Position numbers and translations under genes: made by a program
The notes under the pieces: generated by a model
Seen by the model: the letters and a program-made list of their open reading frames with translations, nothing else
Told to the model about the DNA's origin: nothing
Databases searched by the model: none
DNA from: an uncultured Enterobacterales bacterium
Lineage (GTDB): Bacteria > Pseudomonadota > Gammaproteobacteria > Enterobacterales > Enterobacteriaceae
Direction of reading: 5' to 3'
Assembly (NCBI GenBank): GCA_946478305.1
Contig: CAMLBO010000007.1
Location: 1-64,000 of the forward strand
Length of the DNA: 64,000 nucleotides
Shown here: piece after piece, positions 48,519 through 58,329 of the stretch
How positions within the stretch are numbered: position 1 is the first letter of the stretch
Layout: the number at the start of each line of letters is the position of its first letter

Positions 48519-48547
48519 AGCAAACCACAACACACATCAACGGGGTA
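48519..48547 (+). promoter_or_regulatory. candidate GcvB-binding region before livK
   Basis: AGCAAACCACAACACACATC is C/A-rich and complementary in type to the GU-rich R1 region of GcvB, ending just before the GGGG ribosome site of livK. GcvB represses livK and livJ in Salmonella; use here is inferred. Confidence 0.5.
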
Positions 48548-48552
48548 ATCGG

Positions 48553-49665
48553 ATGAAAGTAACCAAGGGTAAGATCTGGCTGGCAGGGTGTATCGCATTG
48601 GCAATGGGCCACGCAGCAGTCGCAAAAGATATTAAAGTGGCCATCGTCGGTGCTATGTCAGGCCCGGTCGCCCAGTATGGCGACATGGAGTTCACCGGTG
48701 CCAAACAGGCTATCGCTGACATCAACGCCAAAGGCGGTATCAAAGGTGACAAACTGGTTGGCGTTGAATATGACGATGCTTGTGATCCTAAACAAGCCGT
48801 AGCGGTTGCCAACAAAGTGATCAATGATGGCATTCGTTATGTTATCGGTCATCTGTGCTCCTCTTCTACTCAGCCAGCGTCTGACATCTATGAAGATGAA
48901 GGCGTGCTGATGATTACCCCCGCTGCCACCAATGCCGATCTGACCACCCGTGGTTACAAAATGGTCATGCGTACCACCGGCCTGGACTCAGACCAGGGTC
49001 CGACGGCGGCGAATTACATCCTCAATACCATCAAACCAAAACGCATTGCCGTGGTGCATGACAAACAGCAATACGGAGAAGGTTTGGCGCGTTCTGTACA
49101 GGACAGCCTGAAGAAAAACGGCGGCAACGTGGTGCTGTTTGAAGGTATCACTGCGGGCGACAAAGACTTCTCCACCCTGGTGGCGCGTCTGAAGAAAGAG
49201 AACGTGGACTTCGTGTACTTCGGCGGTTACTACCCGGAAATGGGCCAGATCCTGCGCCAGTCTAAACAGGCCGGTCTGAATGCCAAATTCATGGGGCCTG
49301 AAGGCGTGGGTAACTCCTCCCTGTCTAACATTGCCGGTGATGCATCAGAAGGTATGTTGGTGACGTTGCCAAAACGTTACGACCAGGTTCCTGCTAACCA
49401 GCCCATCGTCGATGCGCTGAAAGCTAAAAAGCTGGACCCAACCGGGCCATTCGTCTGGACCACCTACGCCGCATTACAAGCGCTGACCACCGGTATGGAA
49501 CGCAGCGGCAGCATGGAACCGGCGGACATTGCCAAAAACCTGAAATCTGCACCAGTGAACACCGTAATGGGTCCGCTGAGTTGGGATGAGAAGGGCGATC
49601 TGAAAGGCTTCGAATTCGGTATCTTCGAGTGGCATAAAGACGGCACTTCAACCCCAATCAAATAA
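48553..49665 (+). CDS. livK: branched-chain amino acid ABC transporter substrate-binding protein
   Basis: This periplasmic protein binds leucine or branched-chain amino acids for the LivHMGF transporter. The 370-residue precursor has a signal peptide (to about residue 23, GHAAVAKD) and a type I binding-protein fold starting [20 protein letters not shown]. Whether it is specific like LivK or broad like LivJ cannot be told by eye; position directly before livH gives the name. An ERIC repeat follows its stop immediately. Confidence 0.93.
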   Translation: MKVTKGKIWLAGCIALAMGHAAVAKDIKVAIVGAMSGPVAQYGDMEFTGAKQAIADINAKGGIKGDKLVGVEYDDACDPKQAVAVANKVINDGIRYVIGHLCSSSTQPASDIYEDEGVLMITPAATNADLTTRGYKMVMRTTGLDSDQGPTAANYILNTIKPKRIAVVHDKQQYGEGLARSVQDSLKKNGGNVVLFEGITAGDKDFSTLVARLKKENVDFVYFGGYYPEMGQILRQSKQAGLNAKFMGPEGVGNSSLSNIAGDASEGMLVTLPKRYDQVPANQPIVDALKAKKLDPTGPFVWTTYAALQALTTGMERSGSMEPADIAKNLKSAPVNTVMGPLSWDEKGDLKGFEFGIFEWHKDGTSTPIK

Positions 49666-49790
49666 ATGCCCTGCATCCTTCAGGTTGCAGGGGTGTTGGC
49701 TGCACTCGCTCACCCGAATCACTTACTTGTGTAAGCTCATCGGGATTTGCTCGATTGCCGCCTACCTGCAACCAGAATGATTTTGGGCAT
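49666..49790. repeat. ERIC repeat, copy 3 (livK-livH)
   Basis: A 125-bp ERIC element beginning ATGCCCTGCATCCTTCAGG right after the livK stop and ending GAATGATTTTGGGCAT. Its ends are ATGCCC and GGGCAT instead of the usual ATACCC and GGGTAT, so pairing is kept. It lies between the binding-protein and permease genes. Confidence 0.92.
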
Positions 49791-49887
49791 CCAAAATAGA
49801 ACAACGCAGTACTCCGCTTTGTATCTGTCGATGCAAAGCAGGGATCGCAGCACCGTATTCAACCCCCTTGAAGTAAAAGGATAGGGT

Positions 49888-50814
49888 ATGTCAGAGCAGT
49901 TCTTATATTTCCTTCAGCAGATGTTCAACGGCGTGACGCTGGGCAGCACCTATGCGCTGATTGCCATCGGTTACACCATGGTTTACGGCATTATCGGCAT
50001 GATCAACTTCGCCCATGGCGAGGTGTATATGATCGGCAGCTATGTCTCTTTTATTGTGATTGCCGCCCTGATGATGATGGGTATCGATGCCAGCTGGTTG
50101 CTGATCGGTGCCGGATTCATCGCCGCGATTGTCATTTCCAGCGCGTATGGCTGGAGTATTGAGCGCGTGGCGTATAAGCCGGTGCGCAACTCCAAGCGCC
50201 TGATAGCGCTGATCTCCGCCATCGGCATGTCGATATTCCTGCAAAACTACGTCAGCCTGACGCAGGGCTCGCGCGATTTAGCGCTGCCAAGCTTGGTGAC
50301 CGGTCAGTGGACGCTCGGCGTCGCCAACGGCTTTGCCGCTACCATCTCCACCATGCAGCTGATCATCTGGGTGGTCACCTTTGTGGCCATGCTGGCACTG
50401 ACGCTGTTCATCCGCTATTCCCGCATGGGCCGTGCCTGCCGTGCCTGCGCGGAAGACCTCAAAATGGCCAGCTTGTTGGGCATCAGCACTGACCGCGTGA
50501 TCTCCCTGACCTTCGTCATTGGGGCTTTAATGGCCGCAGTGGCTGGCGTTCTGCTTGGCCAGTTCTATGGCGTGATTAACCCCTACATCGGCTTTATGGC
50601 GGGCATGAAAGCCTTTACCGCTGCCGTGCTTGGCGGTATCGGCAGTATTCCGGGGGCGATGATTGGCGGGCTGATTCTGGGCGTGGCCGAAGCGCTGACT
50701 TCCGCCTACCTCAGCACTGAATACAAAGACGTGGTTTCATTCGCGCTGCTGATTGTGGTGCTGCTGGTATTGCCGACTGGGATCCTGGGCCGTCCGGAGG
50801 TTGAGAAAGTATGA
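49888..50814 (+). CDS. livH: branched-chain amino acid ABC transporter permease LivH
   Basis: LivH is one of two inner-membrane permeases of the LIV system. The 308-residue protein has about eight helices and the family motifs [20 protein letters not shown] and [21 protein letters not shown] (EAA-like). It is separated from livK by 222 bases holding an ERIC element, and overlaps livM by 4 bases. Confidence 0.95.
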   Translation: MSEQFLYFLQQMFNGVTLGSTYALIAIGYTMVYGIIGMINFAHGEVYMIGSYVSFIVIAALMMMGIDASWLLIGAGFIAAIVISSAYGWSIERVAYKPVRNSKRLIALISAIGMSIFLQNYVSLTQGSRDLALPSLVTGQWTLGVANGFAATISTMQLIIWVVTFVAMLALTLFIRYSRMGRACRACAEDLKMASLLGISTDRVISLTFVIGALMAAVAGVLLGQFYGVINPYIGFMAGMKAFTAAVLGGIGSIPGAMIGGLILGVAEALTSAYLSTEYKDVVSFALLIVVLLVLPTGILGRPEVEKV

Positions 50815-52100
50815 AGCGCCTCAACCTGTTAAACGCCTCGCTTTCAGCCTTTGTTTTACTGGTGCTGGCCTCGTTCATCATGGGGCTGCAGCTGAGTCTC
50901 GACGGCACTAAACTGGTGGTCAATGGCGCCGGTGAAGTGCGCTGGATGTGGATCGGTATCGGCTGCGCGATTGTTTTTGTCTTTCAGCTGTTCCGTCCGC
51001 TGGTCAGCAGCGGTCTGAAGAAAATCTCCGGGCCGGGCTGGGTATTGCCGAGTTTTGACGGCTCTACACCAAAACAGAAACTGCTGGCACTGGTGCTGAT
51101 TATCGCCGCCATCGCCTGGCCATTTATCGTCTCGCGCGGCACCGTGGACATCGCTACGCTGACGCTCATCTACATCATGCTCGGCCTCGGTCTGAACGTG
51201 GTGGTCGGGCTGTCCGGCCTGCTGGTGCTCGGTTACGGCGGCTTTTACGCCATCGGCGCGTATACCTACGCACTGCTCAATCACTATTACGGCTTAGGTT
51301 TCTGGGAAGCGCTGCCGCTGGCCGGTCTTGTTTCTGCCGCGTTTGGTTTCCTGCTTGGATTCCCGGTGCTGCGGCTGCGAGGTGACTATCTCGCCATCGT
51401 GACGCTCGGCTTCGGTGAAATCGTGCGTATTTTGCTGCTTAACAACACCGAGATTACCGGTGGGCCGAACGGCATCAGTCAGATCCCTAAACCGACGCTG
51501 TTTGGTTTGGAGTTCAGCCGTACGCCGCGTGATGGCGGCTGGGATACCTTCAGCCACTTCTTTGGCGTTAACTACGATCCGAGCGACCGCATTATCTTCC
51601 TCTACATGGTGGCGTTGCTGCTGGTGATCGCCACGCTGTTTATCATCAACCGGCTGCTGCGTATGCCGCTGGGCCGCGCGTGGGAAGCTTTGCGTGAAGA
51701 TGAAATCGCCTGCCGTTCGCTGGGCCTGAACCCGACCCGTATCAAGCTGACTGCGTTTACCATCAGCGCCGCGTTTGCCGGTTTCGCCGGTACGCTGTTT
51801 GCCGCGCGTCAGGGCTTCGTTAGCCCGGAATCTTTCACCTTTGTTGAGTCGGCCTTCGTGCTGGCCATCGTAGTGCTGGGCGGTATGGGCTCGCAGTTTG
51901 CGGTCATTCTGGCGGCAATTCTGCTGGTGGTTTCCCGCGAGCTGATGCGTGATTTGAACGAATACAGCATGTTGCTGCTCGGTGCGCTGATGGTGCTGAT
52001 GATGATCTGGCGTCCGCAGGGCTTGCTGCCAATGAAGCGTGTGCATCTCAAACTGAAACTGTCGAAAAGAGAAATCGCTGACAAAGGAGAGCAGGCATGA
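50811..52100 (+). CDS. livM: branched-chain amino acid ABC transporter permease LivM
   Basis: LivM is the second LIV permease, 429 residues with about ten helices, including an N-terminal extension typical of enterobacterial Liv[26 protein letters not shown] and [19 protein letters not shown] are family signatures. It overlaps livH and livG by 4 bases on each side. Confidence 0.95.
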   Translation: MKRLNLLNASLSAFVLLVLASFIMGLQLSLDGTKLVVNGAGEVRWMWIGIGCAIVFVFQLFRPLVSSGLKKISGPGWVLPSFDGSTPKQKLLALVLIIAAIAWPFIVSRGTVDIATLTLIYIMLGLGLNVVVGLSGLLVLGYGGFYAIGAYTYALLNHYYGLGFWEALPLAGLVSAAFGFLLGFPVLRLRGDYLAIVTLGFGEIVRILLLNNTEITGGPNGISQIPKPTLFGLEFSRTPRDGGWDTFSHFFGVNYDPSDRIIFLYMVALLLVIATLFIINRLLRMPLGRAWEALREDEIACRSLGLNPTRIKLTAFTISAAFAGFAGTLFAARQGFVSPESFTFVESAFVLAIVVLGGMGSQFAVILAAILLVVSRELMRDLNEYSMLLLGALMVLMMIWRPQGLLPMKRVHLKLKLSKREIADKGEQA

Positions 52101-52867
52101 GTACGCAACCTCTGTTAGCCGTTGAAGGCCTGATGATGCGTTTTGGTGGTTTGCTGGCGGTGAATAACGTCGCGCTGAATCTCAATCAGGGCGAAATTGT
52201 CTCGCTGATTGGCCCGAACGGGGCCGGTAAAACCACGGTATTTAACTGCCTGACTGGTTTCTACAAGCCGAGCGGCGGTACCATCAAACTGCGCGACCAG
52301 CATCTGGAAGGGTTACCAGGGCAGAAAATTGCCCGCATGGGTGTGGTGCGGACATTCCAGCACGTGCGACTGTTCCGTGAAATGACCGTGATCGAAAACT
52401 TGTTGGTGGCACAGCATCAGCATCTGAAAAGTGGCGTGCTGGCCGGGCTTTTCAAAACGCCGGGCTTTCGTCGGGCCGAAGCTGAAGCGCTGGACCGCGC
52501 TGCCGACTGGCTCGAACGCGTCGGTTTGCTGGAACTGGCAAACCGGCAGGCGGGTAATCTGGCCTACGGCCAGCAACGCCGTCTGGAGATCGTACGCTGC
52601 ATGGTCACCCGTCCGGAAATCCTGATGCTCGACGAACCCGCGGCGGGCCTTAACCCGCGCGAAACCGAAGAGCTGAACCAGCTGATCGCCGAACTGCGTA
52701 ATCAGCACAATGTCTCCGTGCTGCTGATCGAGCACGACATGAAGCTGGTGATGGGCATTTCGGACCGTATTTACGTGGTCAATCAGGGAACGCCGCTGGC
52801 GCAGGGCACTCCGGCAGAAATTCGTAATAATCCGGATGTGATCCGTGCGTATCTTGGCGAAGGGTAA
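52097..52867 (+). CDS. livG: branched-chain amino acid ABC transporter ATP-binding protein LivG
   Basis: LivG is an ATPase subunit of the LIV transporter. The 256-residue protein has Walker [12 protein letters not shown], signature [13 protein letters not shown], Walker [16 protein letters not shown], and the branched-chain subtype tail ([24 protein letters not shown]). It overlaps livM by 4 bases and precedes livF by 13 bases. Confidence 0.96.
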   Translation: MSTQPLLAVEGLMMRFGGLLAVNNVALNLNQGEIVSLIGPNGAGKTTVFNCLTGFYKPSGGTIKLRDQHLEGLPGQKIARMGVVRTFQHVRLFREMTVIENLLVAQHQHLKSGVLAGLFKTPGFRRAEAEALDRAADWLERVGLLELANRQAGNLAYGQQRRLEIVRCMVTRPEILMLDEPAAGLNPRETEELNQLIAELRNQHNVSVLLIEHDMKLVMGISDRIYVVNQGTPLAQGTPAEIRNNPDVIRAYLGEG

Positions 52868-52880
52868 GGGGCAGAACACG

Positions 52881-53582
52881 ATGTTGTCATTCAATCAGGT
52901 ATCCGCCCATTACGGCAAAATTCAGGCACTGCATGACGTCAGCCTGCACATTAATCAGGGTGAAATCGTCACGCTTATCGGCGCGAACGGCGCGGGGAAA
53001 ACCACGCTGCTCGGCAGTTTATGTGGCGATCCGCGTGCCTCCAGCGGCTCGATTCTCTTTGAAGGTCAGGATATTACCCAGTGGCCGACGGCGAAAATCA
53101 TGCGCGGCGATATCGCCATTGTGCCGGAGGGCCGCCGGGTGTTTTCCCGTATGACGGTGGAAGAGAATCTGGCGATGGGCGGCTTTTTCGCCACCCGCGA
53201 CCAGTATCAGGCGCGACTGGTGAAGGTATTTGAACTCTTTCCTCGTTTGAAAGAGCGTCGTGCTCAGCGCTCCGGCACCATGTCCGGCGGCGAACAGCAG
53301 ATGCTGGCGATTGGCCGTGCGCTGATGAGCCAGCCGCGCCTGTTGCTGCTCGACGAGCCGTCTCTGGGTCTGGCGCCGATCATCATCCAGCAGATTTTCG
53401 ACACCATCCAGCAACTGCGCGATGAGGGTATGACGATCTTTCTCGTGGAGCAGAACGCCAACCAGGCGCTGAGGCTGGCTGACCGTGGTTATGTGCTGGA
53501 AAACGGTCACGTGGTGCTGGAAGATACGGGAGCGGCGTTGCTGGCGAATGAAGCCGTGCGCAGTGCCTATCTTGGGGCGTAA
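52881..53582 (+). CDS. livF: branched-chain amino acid ABC transporter ATP-binding protein LivF
   Basis: LivF is the second ATPase of the LIV system. The ATG at 52881 gives MLSFNQVSAHYGKIQALHDV and 233 residues (E. coli 237). Walker A is GANGAGKTTLLG, signature MSGGEQQMLAIGRALM, Walker B LLLLDEPSLGLAP. The upstream frame to 52845 overlaps livG and is not used. A terminator follows. Confidence 0.96.
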   Translation: MLSFNQVSAHYGKIQALHDVSLHINQGEIVTLIGANGAGKTTLLGSLCGDPRASSGSILFEGQDITQWPTAKIMRGDIAIVPEGRRVFSRMTVEENLAMGGFFATRDQYQARLVKVFELFPRLKERRAQRSGTMSGGEQQMLAIGRALMSQPRLLLLDEPSLGLAPIIIQQIFDTIQQLRDEGMTIFLVEQNANQALRLADRGYVLENGHVVLEDTGAALLANEAVRSAYLGA

Positions 53583-53616
53583 AATCCGGCGATAATCAGC
53601 CGTCCACCGCATCATA

Positions 53617-53657
53617 TAAAAAACCGCACTGCAGGCGCTTTGCGGTTTTTATTTTTG
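53617..53657 (+). terminator. livKHMGF terminator
   Basis: AAAAAACCGCA (53619-53629) pairs with TGCGGTTTTTA (53642-53652) around CTGCAGGCGCTT, followed by T's. It ends the liv operon before the aminotransferase gene. Confidence 0.88.
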
Positions 53658-53713
53658 GTTTAAATTACTTTGGTTAACATCTCATTAAATTTTACGCATC
53701 ATTTGGAGCGGCA

Positions 53714-54901
53714 ATGAATACAGAGGGTTTACTCGCCAACCGCATGGCCCGGATCAAAAGTTCGGCCATCAGGGAGTTACTGAAACAAAGCAAAATGGAA
53801 GGCGTTATTTCACTGGCGGGTGGTATTCCTCCGGCGGCGCTCTTTGATTTCGAAGGACTGAAGCTGGCGACGCAAATGGCCATTACTGAACAACCAGAAC
53901 ATGCTTTCCAGTATGGTCTTACCGAAGGCAGCCATACACTGCGTCAGCGCATTGTTGAACTGTGCGCCGACCGCGGCGTGCTGGCTTCGGCGGAAGATAT
54001 CGTCGTCACCGCTGGATCCCAGCAGGCGTTGGATCTGGTGATGCGTGCAGTGGTCAATCCGGGTGACGTGATGGTGGTGGAGAGCCCGACCTATCTGGCA
54101 GCGTTGCAAACGCTGGAACTGGCCGAAGCGAAAATGATGACCGTCGGGTCAGATGCCGATGGAATGCGGGTAGACGAACTGGCAGAACTGCTGAAAACGC
54201 TAACAATCAAAGGTGTGTATCTGGTGCCGACCTTTGGCAACCCCAGCGGTGTGACCCTGAGCCGCGCCCGCCGCGAGCAGCTGGTGAAACTGGCGGTGGA
54301 ACACCACTTCCTGATCATTGAAGATGACCCTTATGGCGAGCTGCGCTTCACCGACGAGCGCCAGCCGACGTTGTATCAGCTCGCACATGAGATGGTTGGG
54401 CACGCTGAAAACGTCATCTACACCTCGACTTTCTCTAAAATTTTGGCTCCTGGCCTGCGTTTGGGCTGGGTGATTATGCCCGCGTGGTTGCTGCGTAATG
54501 TGGCCATCATCAAGCAGGCCGCAGACCTGCACGCCAGCGCGCTGTCGCAATCGGTGGCCGAATGCTATCTCGGTATGAATCGTATGGCGGCCCAGGTTGA
54601 AAAAATCCGCGCGGCCTACAAGAAAAAGTGCGAAATTCTGGCACAGCTGCTGGAAAGCGAACTGGGTGACGTGCTGACTTTTGAATACCCGAAAGGTGGC
54701 ATGTTCCTGTGGGCGAAATTCCGCGAGCCACGCAACTGTAGCGAATGGCTGAAAAAGACGCTGGAGCAGGGCGTGGTATTTGTCCCTGGCGAATATTTCT
54801 TTGCACAAAACCCCGATCACTCTACCTTCCGCTTGTCCTTCGCCACGGCCACGGAAGAGCAAATGCAGGAAGCCGTTGCCCGTTTGAAACGCGCGTTATA
54901 G
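53714..54901 (+). CDS. PLP-dependent class I/II aminotransferase
   Basis: A 395-residue fold-type I aminotransferase of the LysN/MocR-related group. It shows SLAGGIPPAALFDFEGL at the substrate end, the VPTFGNPSGVTLS loop, the aspartate in IIEDDPYGELRF, and the PLP lysine in YTSTFSKILAPGLRLGWV. Related enzymes act on 2-aminoadipate, kynurenine or branched-chain substrates; specificity cannot be read here. It has its own ribosome site (TGGAGCGGCA), 131 bases beyond livF and after the liv terminator. Its place next to the LIV transporter hints at branched-chain amino-acid use. Confidence 0.85.
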   Translation: MNTEGLLANRMARIKSSAIRELLKQSKMEGVISLAGGIPPAALFDFEGLKLATQMAITEQPEHAFQYGLTEGSHTLRQRIVELCADRGVLASAEDIVVTAGSQQALDLVMRAVVNPGDVMVVESPTYLAALQTLELAEAKMMTVGSDADGMRVDELAELLKTLTIKGVYLVPTFGNPSGVTLSRARREQLVKLAVEHHFLIIEDDPYGELRFTDERQPTLYQLAHEMVGHAENVIYTSTFSKILAPGLRLGWVIMPAWLLRNVAIIKQAADLHASALSQSVAECYLGMNRMAAQVEKIRAAYKKKCEILAQLLESELGDVLTFEYPKGGMFLWAKFREPRNCSEWLKKTLEQGVVFVPGEYFFAQNPDHSTFRLSFATATEEQMQEAVARLKRAL

Positions 54902-54986
54902 CCCTTACGGCGTATTGCGCCCGCAATACGCCTTGTTCTTCCCCCGGTAAACGTTGCCATCTCCCCGTCACCTGCACTTCACGTCC

Positions 54987-55030
54987 CTGTAACCTTAATG
55001 TCATTTAACGTTTATTTTTCTGTCATTTAT
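54987..55030 (+). promoter_or_regulatory. tandem PhoB boxes upstream of ugpB
   Basis: Four 11-bp units lie head to tail in exact register: CTGTAACCTTA, ATGTCATTTAA, CGTTTATTTTT, CTGTCATTTAT. Each resembles the PhoB half-site CTGTCATAWAW, giving two adjacent pho boxes. A fifth TGTCAT at 55034-55039 is out of register by two bases. E. coli ugp is also PhoB-activated. Confidence 0.85.
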
Positions 55031-55105
55031 GCATGTCATCTTGGCTCCCGAATCAGAAAATCCTTACAACACTGACATCACACCAGCCCTCTTCAGGAGA
55101 CAAGC

Positions 55106-56422
55106 ATGCTTAAGCACGCTGTTACAAAAACGACACTTTGCATCGCACTGGCATTCGCGTTCAGCACCCAGGCGATGGCGGTTACGGAAATTCCTTTCTG
55201 GCACTCAATGGATGGTGAATTGGGTAAAGAGGTGAATTCTCTGGCCGACCGTTTCAACCAGACCCACCCGGACGTCAAAATCGTGCCGGTATTCAAGGGT
55301 AAGTATGACGAAAGCTTGGCAGCAGGTATCGCCGCGTACCGCACTGGCAAGGCTCCGGCTATTTTGCAGGTGTATGAAGTGGGCACTGCGACCATGATGG
55401 CCAGCAAGGCGATCAAACCGGTTTATGAAGTGTTCGCTGATGCGGGCATCAAAGAAGACGTTTCCCAGTTCGTACCGACGGTTTCTGGTTACTACTCCGA
55501 CTCCAAAGGTCGTCTGCTTTCACAGCCGTTCAACAGCTCCACGCCGGTGCTGTACTACAACAAAGATGCCTTTAAGAAAGCGGGTCTGAACCCGGATCAG
55601 CCGCCGAAAACCTGGCAGGATATGGCGGCCTATACGGAGAAGCTGCGTGAGTCTGGCATGAAGTGTGGCTACGCCAGCGGTTGGCAGGGTTGGATCCAGA
55701 TTGAGAACTTCAGTGCCTGGCATGGTTTGCCAATCGCGACCAAAAATAACGGCTTCGACGGTACTGATGCGGTGCTGGTATTCAACAAACCAGAGCAGGT
55801 CAAGCACATCCAGATGCTGGAAGACATGAACAAGAAAGGTGACTTCACCTATCTGGGCCGTAAAGACGAGTCTACCGCCAAGTTCTACAACGGTGACTGC
55901 GCAATGACCACAGCGTCTTCAGGTTCACTGGCTGATATCCGCCAGTATGCCAAATTCAACTACGGCGTAGGCATGATGCCTTACGACGCGGACGTGAAGG
56001 GTGCACCACAAAACGCCATCATCGGCGGTGCGAGCCTGTGGGTGATGAACGGTAAAGACAAAGAGACGTACAAAGGCGTGGCCGAATTCCTGCAATTCCT
56101 GACAACACCGGCCATCGCTGCTGAATGGCACCAGAAAACCGGTTATCTGCCGGTCACGACGGCCGCCTATGAGCTGACCAAACAGCAGGGTTTCTATGAG
56201 AAGAACCCGGGTTCAGATGTGGCAACACGCCAGATGCTGAACAAGCCACCGTTACCGTTCACCAAAGGCCTGCGTCTGGGCAACATGCCACAGATTCGTA
56301 CCATCGTGGATGAAGAGTTGGAAAGCGTGTGGAGCGGTAAGAAAACGGCTCAGCAGGCACTGGACTCTGCGGTAGAGCGTGGGAACCTGTTATTGCGTCG
56401 CTTCGAAGCTTCCACTAAGTAA
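55106..56422 (+). CDS. ugpB: sn-glycerol-3-phosphate ABC transporter substrate-binding protein
   Basis: UgpB binds glycerol 3-phosphate and glycerophosphocholine in the periplasm. The 438-residue precursor matches E. coli length, with signal peptide to about residue 23 (STQAMAVTE) and the mature start [22 protein letters not shown]-type ([20 protein letters not shown]) is the ligand region. AGGAGACAAGC precedes ATG. A large hairpin lies between it and ugpA. Confidence 0.96.
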   Translation: MLKHAVTKTTLCIALAFAFSTQAMAVTEIPFWHSMDGELGKEVNSLADRFNQTHPDVKIVPVFKGKYDESLAAGIAAYRTGKAPAILQVYEVGTATMMASKAIKPVYEVFADAGIKEDVSQFVPTVSGYYSDSKGRLLSQPFNSSTPVLYYNKDAFKKAGLNPDQPPKTWQDMAAYTEKLRESGMKCGYASGWQGWIQIENFSAWHGLPIATKNNGFDGTDAVLVFNKPEQVKHIQMLEDMNKKGDFTYLGRKDESTAKFYNGDCAMTTASSGSLADIRQYAKFNYGVGMMPYDADVKGAPQNAIIGGASLWVMNGKDKETYKGVAEFLQFLTTPAIAAEWHQKTGYLPVTTAAYELTKQQGFYEKNPGSDVATRQMLNKPPLPFTKGLRLGNMPQIRTIVDEELESVWSGKKTAQQALDSAVERGNLLLRRFEASTK

Positions 56423-56441
56423 CTATCGGCTACTGCGCTTC

Positions 56442-56515
56442 GCCAGTCTGGGATTGGGCAGTACTCGCACAAAGGCTGTAGCCTTTGTGCGAGCGCTGTC
56501 CGCACCCAGTCTGGC
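56442..56515 (+). repeat. long imperfect hairpin between ugpB and ugpA
   Basis: A perfect 14-bp stem, CTCGCACAAAGGCT (56464-56477) with AGCCTTTGTGCGAG (56480-56493), is extended by imperfect pairing outward to 56442/56515, about 36 paired positions in all. No T run follows. It probably protects ugpB mRNA 3' ends or reduces read-through to the permease genes. Confidence 0.8.
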
Positions 56516-56593
56516 TTTGCTCGCTACGCCTCGTACCGAGTTGCCTTTCTTCGATTCTATCTCTTGTCTTTTCGCTTTAACGAGTAACCCATT

Positions 56594-57481
56594 ATGAGTT
56601 CACACCGCCCCGGTTTTGGTTGTAGCTGGCTTCCCTATGCATTAGTCCTGCCGCAACTGCTGATCACGGCAATTTTCTTTTTATGGCCCGCCGGTCAGGC
56701 GCTGTGGTATTCGGTCCAGACGCTTGATCCCTTCGGTTTGTCGAGCCAGTTCGTGGGCCTGAGTAACTTCGAGCAGCTGTTCCAGGACCCGTATTACCTT
56801 GAATCTTTCTACACCACCCTGAAATTCAGTTTCCTGGTGGCGTTTATCGGTCTTGCCGTTTCCCTGTTTTTTGCCGCGTTGGTGGACCACGTGGTACGCG
56901 CCAGCCGACTTTACCAGACACTGATGATCCTGCCGTACGCCGTGGCTCCTGCGGTCGCCGCCGTACTGTGGATGTTTTTGTTCAGCCCCGGTTTGGGCCT
57001 TATTACCCATTTCCTCGGTTCGATTGGCTACAACTGGAACCACGCGCAGAACAGCGGACAGGCGATGTTCCTGGTGGTGCTGGCGTCGGTGTGGAAACAG
57101 GTCAGCTACAACTTTCTGTTCTTTCTGGCGGCGTTGCAGTCCATACCTAAATCACTGGTGGAAGCTGCGGCCATTGACGGCGCAGGCCCGGTGCGGCGCT
57201 TCTTCAACCTGGTGCTGCCGCTGATTTCGCCGGTCAGTTTCTTCCTGCTGGTGGTCAATCTGGTGTACGCCTTCTTCGACACCTTCCCGGTGATCGATGC
57301 CGCGACCGGTGGCGGTCCGGTTCAGGCCACCACCACGCTGATTTATAAAGTCTATCGCGAAGGCTTCGCCGGTCTGGATCTCTCCAGCTCAGCCGCGCAG
57401 TCGGTGGTCCTGATGGTGCTGGTATGTGGCCTGACGTTTATTCAGTTCCGTTTCGTCGAACGTAAGGTGCGTTACCAATGA
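56594..57481 (+). CDS. ugpA: glycerol-3-phosphate ABC transporter permease UgpA
   Basis: UgpA is one of the two inner-membrane permeases of the Ugp importer. The 295-residue protein has six helices and the EAA motif [21 protein letters not shown]. The ATG lies 171 bases after ugpB, past the hairpin, and its stop overlaps the ugpE start by 4 bases. Confidence 0.95.
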   Translation: MSSHRPGFGCSWLPYALVLPQLLITAIFFLWPAGQALWYSVQTLDPFGLSSQFVGLSNFEQLFQDPYYLESFYTTLKFSFLVAFIGLAVSLFFAALVDHVVRASRLYQTLMILPYAVAPAVAAVLWMFLFSPGLGLITHFLGSIGYNWNHAQNSGQAMFLVVLASVWKQVSYNFLFFLAALQSIPKSLVEAAAIDGAGPVRRFFNLVLPLISPVSFFLLVVNLVYAFFDTFPVIDAATGGGPVQATTTLIYKVYREGFAGLDLSSSAAQSVVLMVLVCGLTFIQFRFVERKVRYQ

Positions 57482-58323
57482 TTGAGAACCGCAGAGGGCT
57501 GGATATTTTCAGCCACATCATGCTGATCCTCGGCGTGCTGGTGATCCTGTTTCCGCTGTATGTGGCCTTTGTCGCCGCCACGCTGGATAACAAGCAGATT
57601 TACGAAGTGCCGATGAGCCTGATCCCGGGCACCCACCTGTGGGATAACATTCGCGCCATCTGGACACAGGGCGTGGGTGATAGCAGCCCGGCGTTTGGCC
57701 GCATGCTGATCAACAGCTTTATCATGGCGATAGTGATCACTATCGGGAAGATTTCGGTATCGATGCTCTCGGCGTACGCCATCGTCTATTTCCGCTTTCC
57801 GCTGCGTAACCTGTTCTTCTGGCTGATTTTCCTTACGCTGATGCTGCCAGTGGAAGTGCGTATTTTCCCAACCATTCAGGTGATTGCCAATCTGAATATG
57901 CTCGACAGCTACACCGGTCTCACGCTGCCGCTGATGGCTTCGGCCACCGCCACGTTCCTGTTCCGCCAGTTCTTTATGACTCTGCCGGATGAGCTGCTGG
58001 AAGCGGCGCGCATCGACGGGGCGGGCCCTATGCGCTTTTTCTGGGACATCGTGCTGCCGCTGTCGAAAACTAATCTGGCGGCGCTGTTTGTCATCACCTT
58101 TATCTACGGCTGGAACCAGTACCTGTGGCCGATTCTGATCACCAGCGATGCCTCTATGGGCACGGCGGTGGCGGGAATCAAAAGCATGATCTCTTCCGGT
58201 GACGGTTCTACCCAGTGGAATCAGGTAATGGCAGCGATGATTTTGACTTTATTGCCCCCGCTTGCGGTGGTGCTCCTGATGCAGCGCTGGTTTGTGCGCG
58301 GTCTGGTAGACAGTGAGAAGTAA
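57478..58323 (+). CDS. ugpE: glycerol-3-phosphate ABC transporter permease UgpE
   Basis: UgpE is the second Ugp permease, 281 residues, six helices, with EAA motif [22 protein letters not shown]-terminus [19 protein letters not shown] matches E. coli. It overlaps ugpA by 4 bases and precedes ugpC by 6. Confidence 0.95.
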   Translation: MIENRRGLDIFSHIMLILGVLVILFPLYVAFVAATLDNKQIYEVPMSLIPGTHLWDNIRAIWTQGVGDSSPAFGRMLINSFIMAIVITIGKISVSMLSAYAIVYFRFPLRNLFFWLIFLTLMLPVEVRIFPTIQVIANLNMLDSYTGLTLPLMASATATFLFRQFFMTLPDELLEAARIDGAGPMRFFWDIVLPLSKTNLAALFVITFIYGWNQYLWPILITSDASMGTAVAGIKSMISSGDGSTQWNQVMAAMILTLLPPLAVVLLMQRWFVRGLVDSEK

Positions 58324-58329
58324 TGCGAA

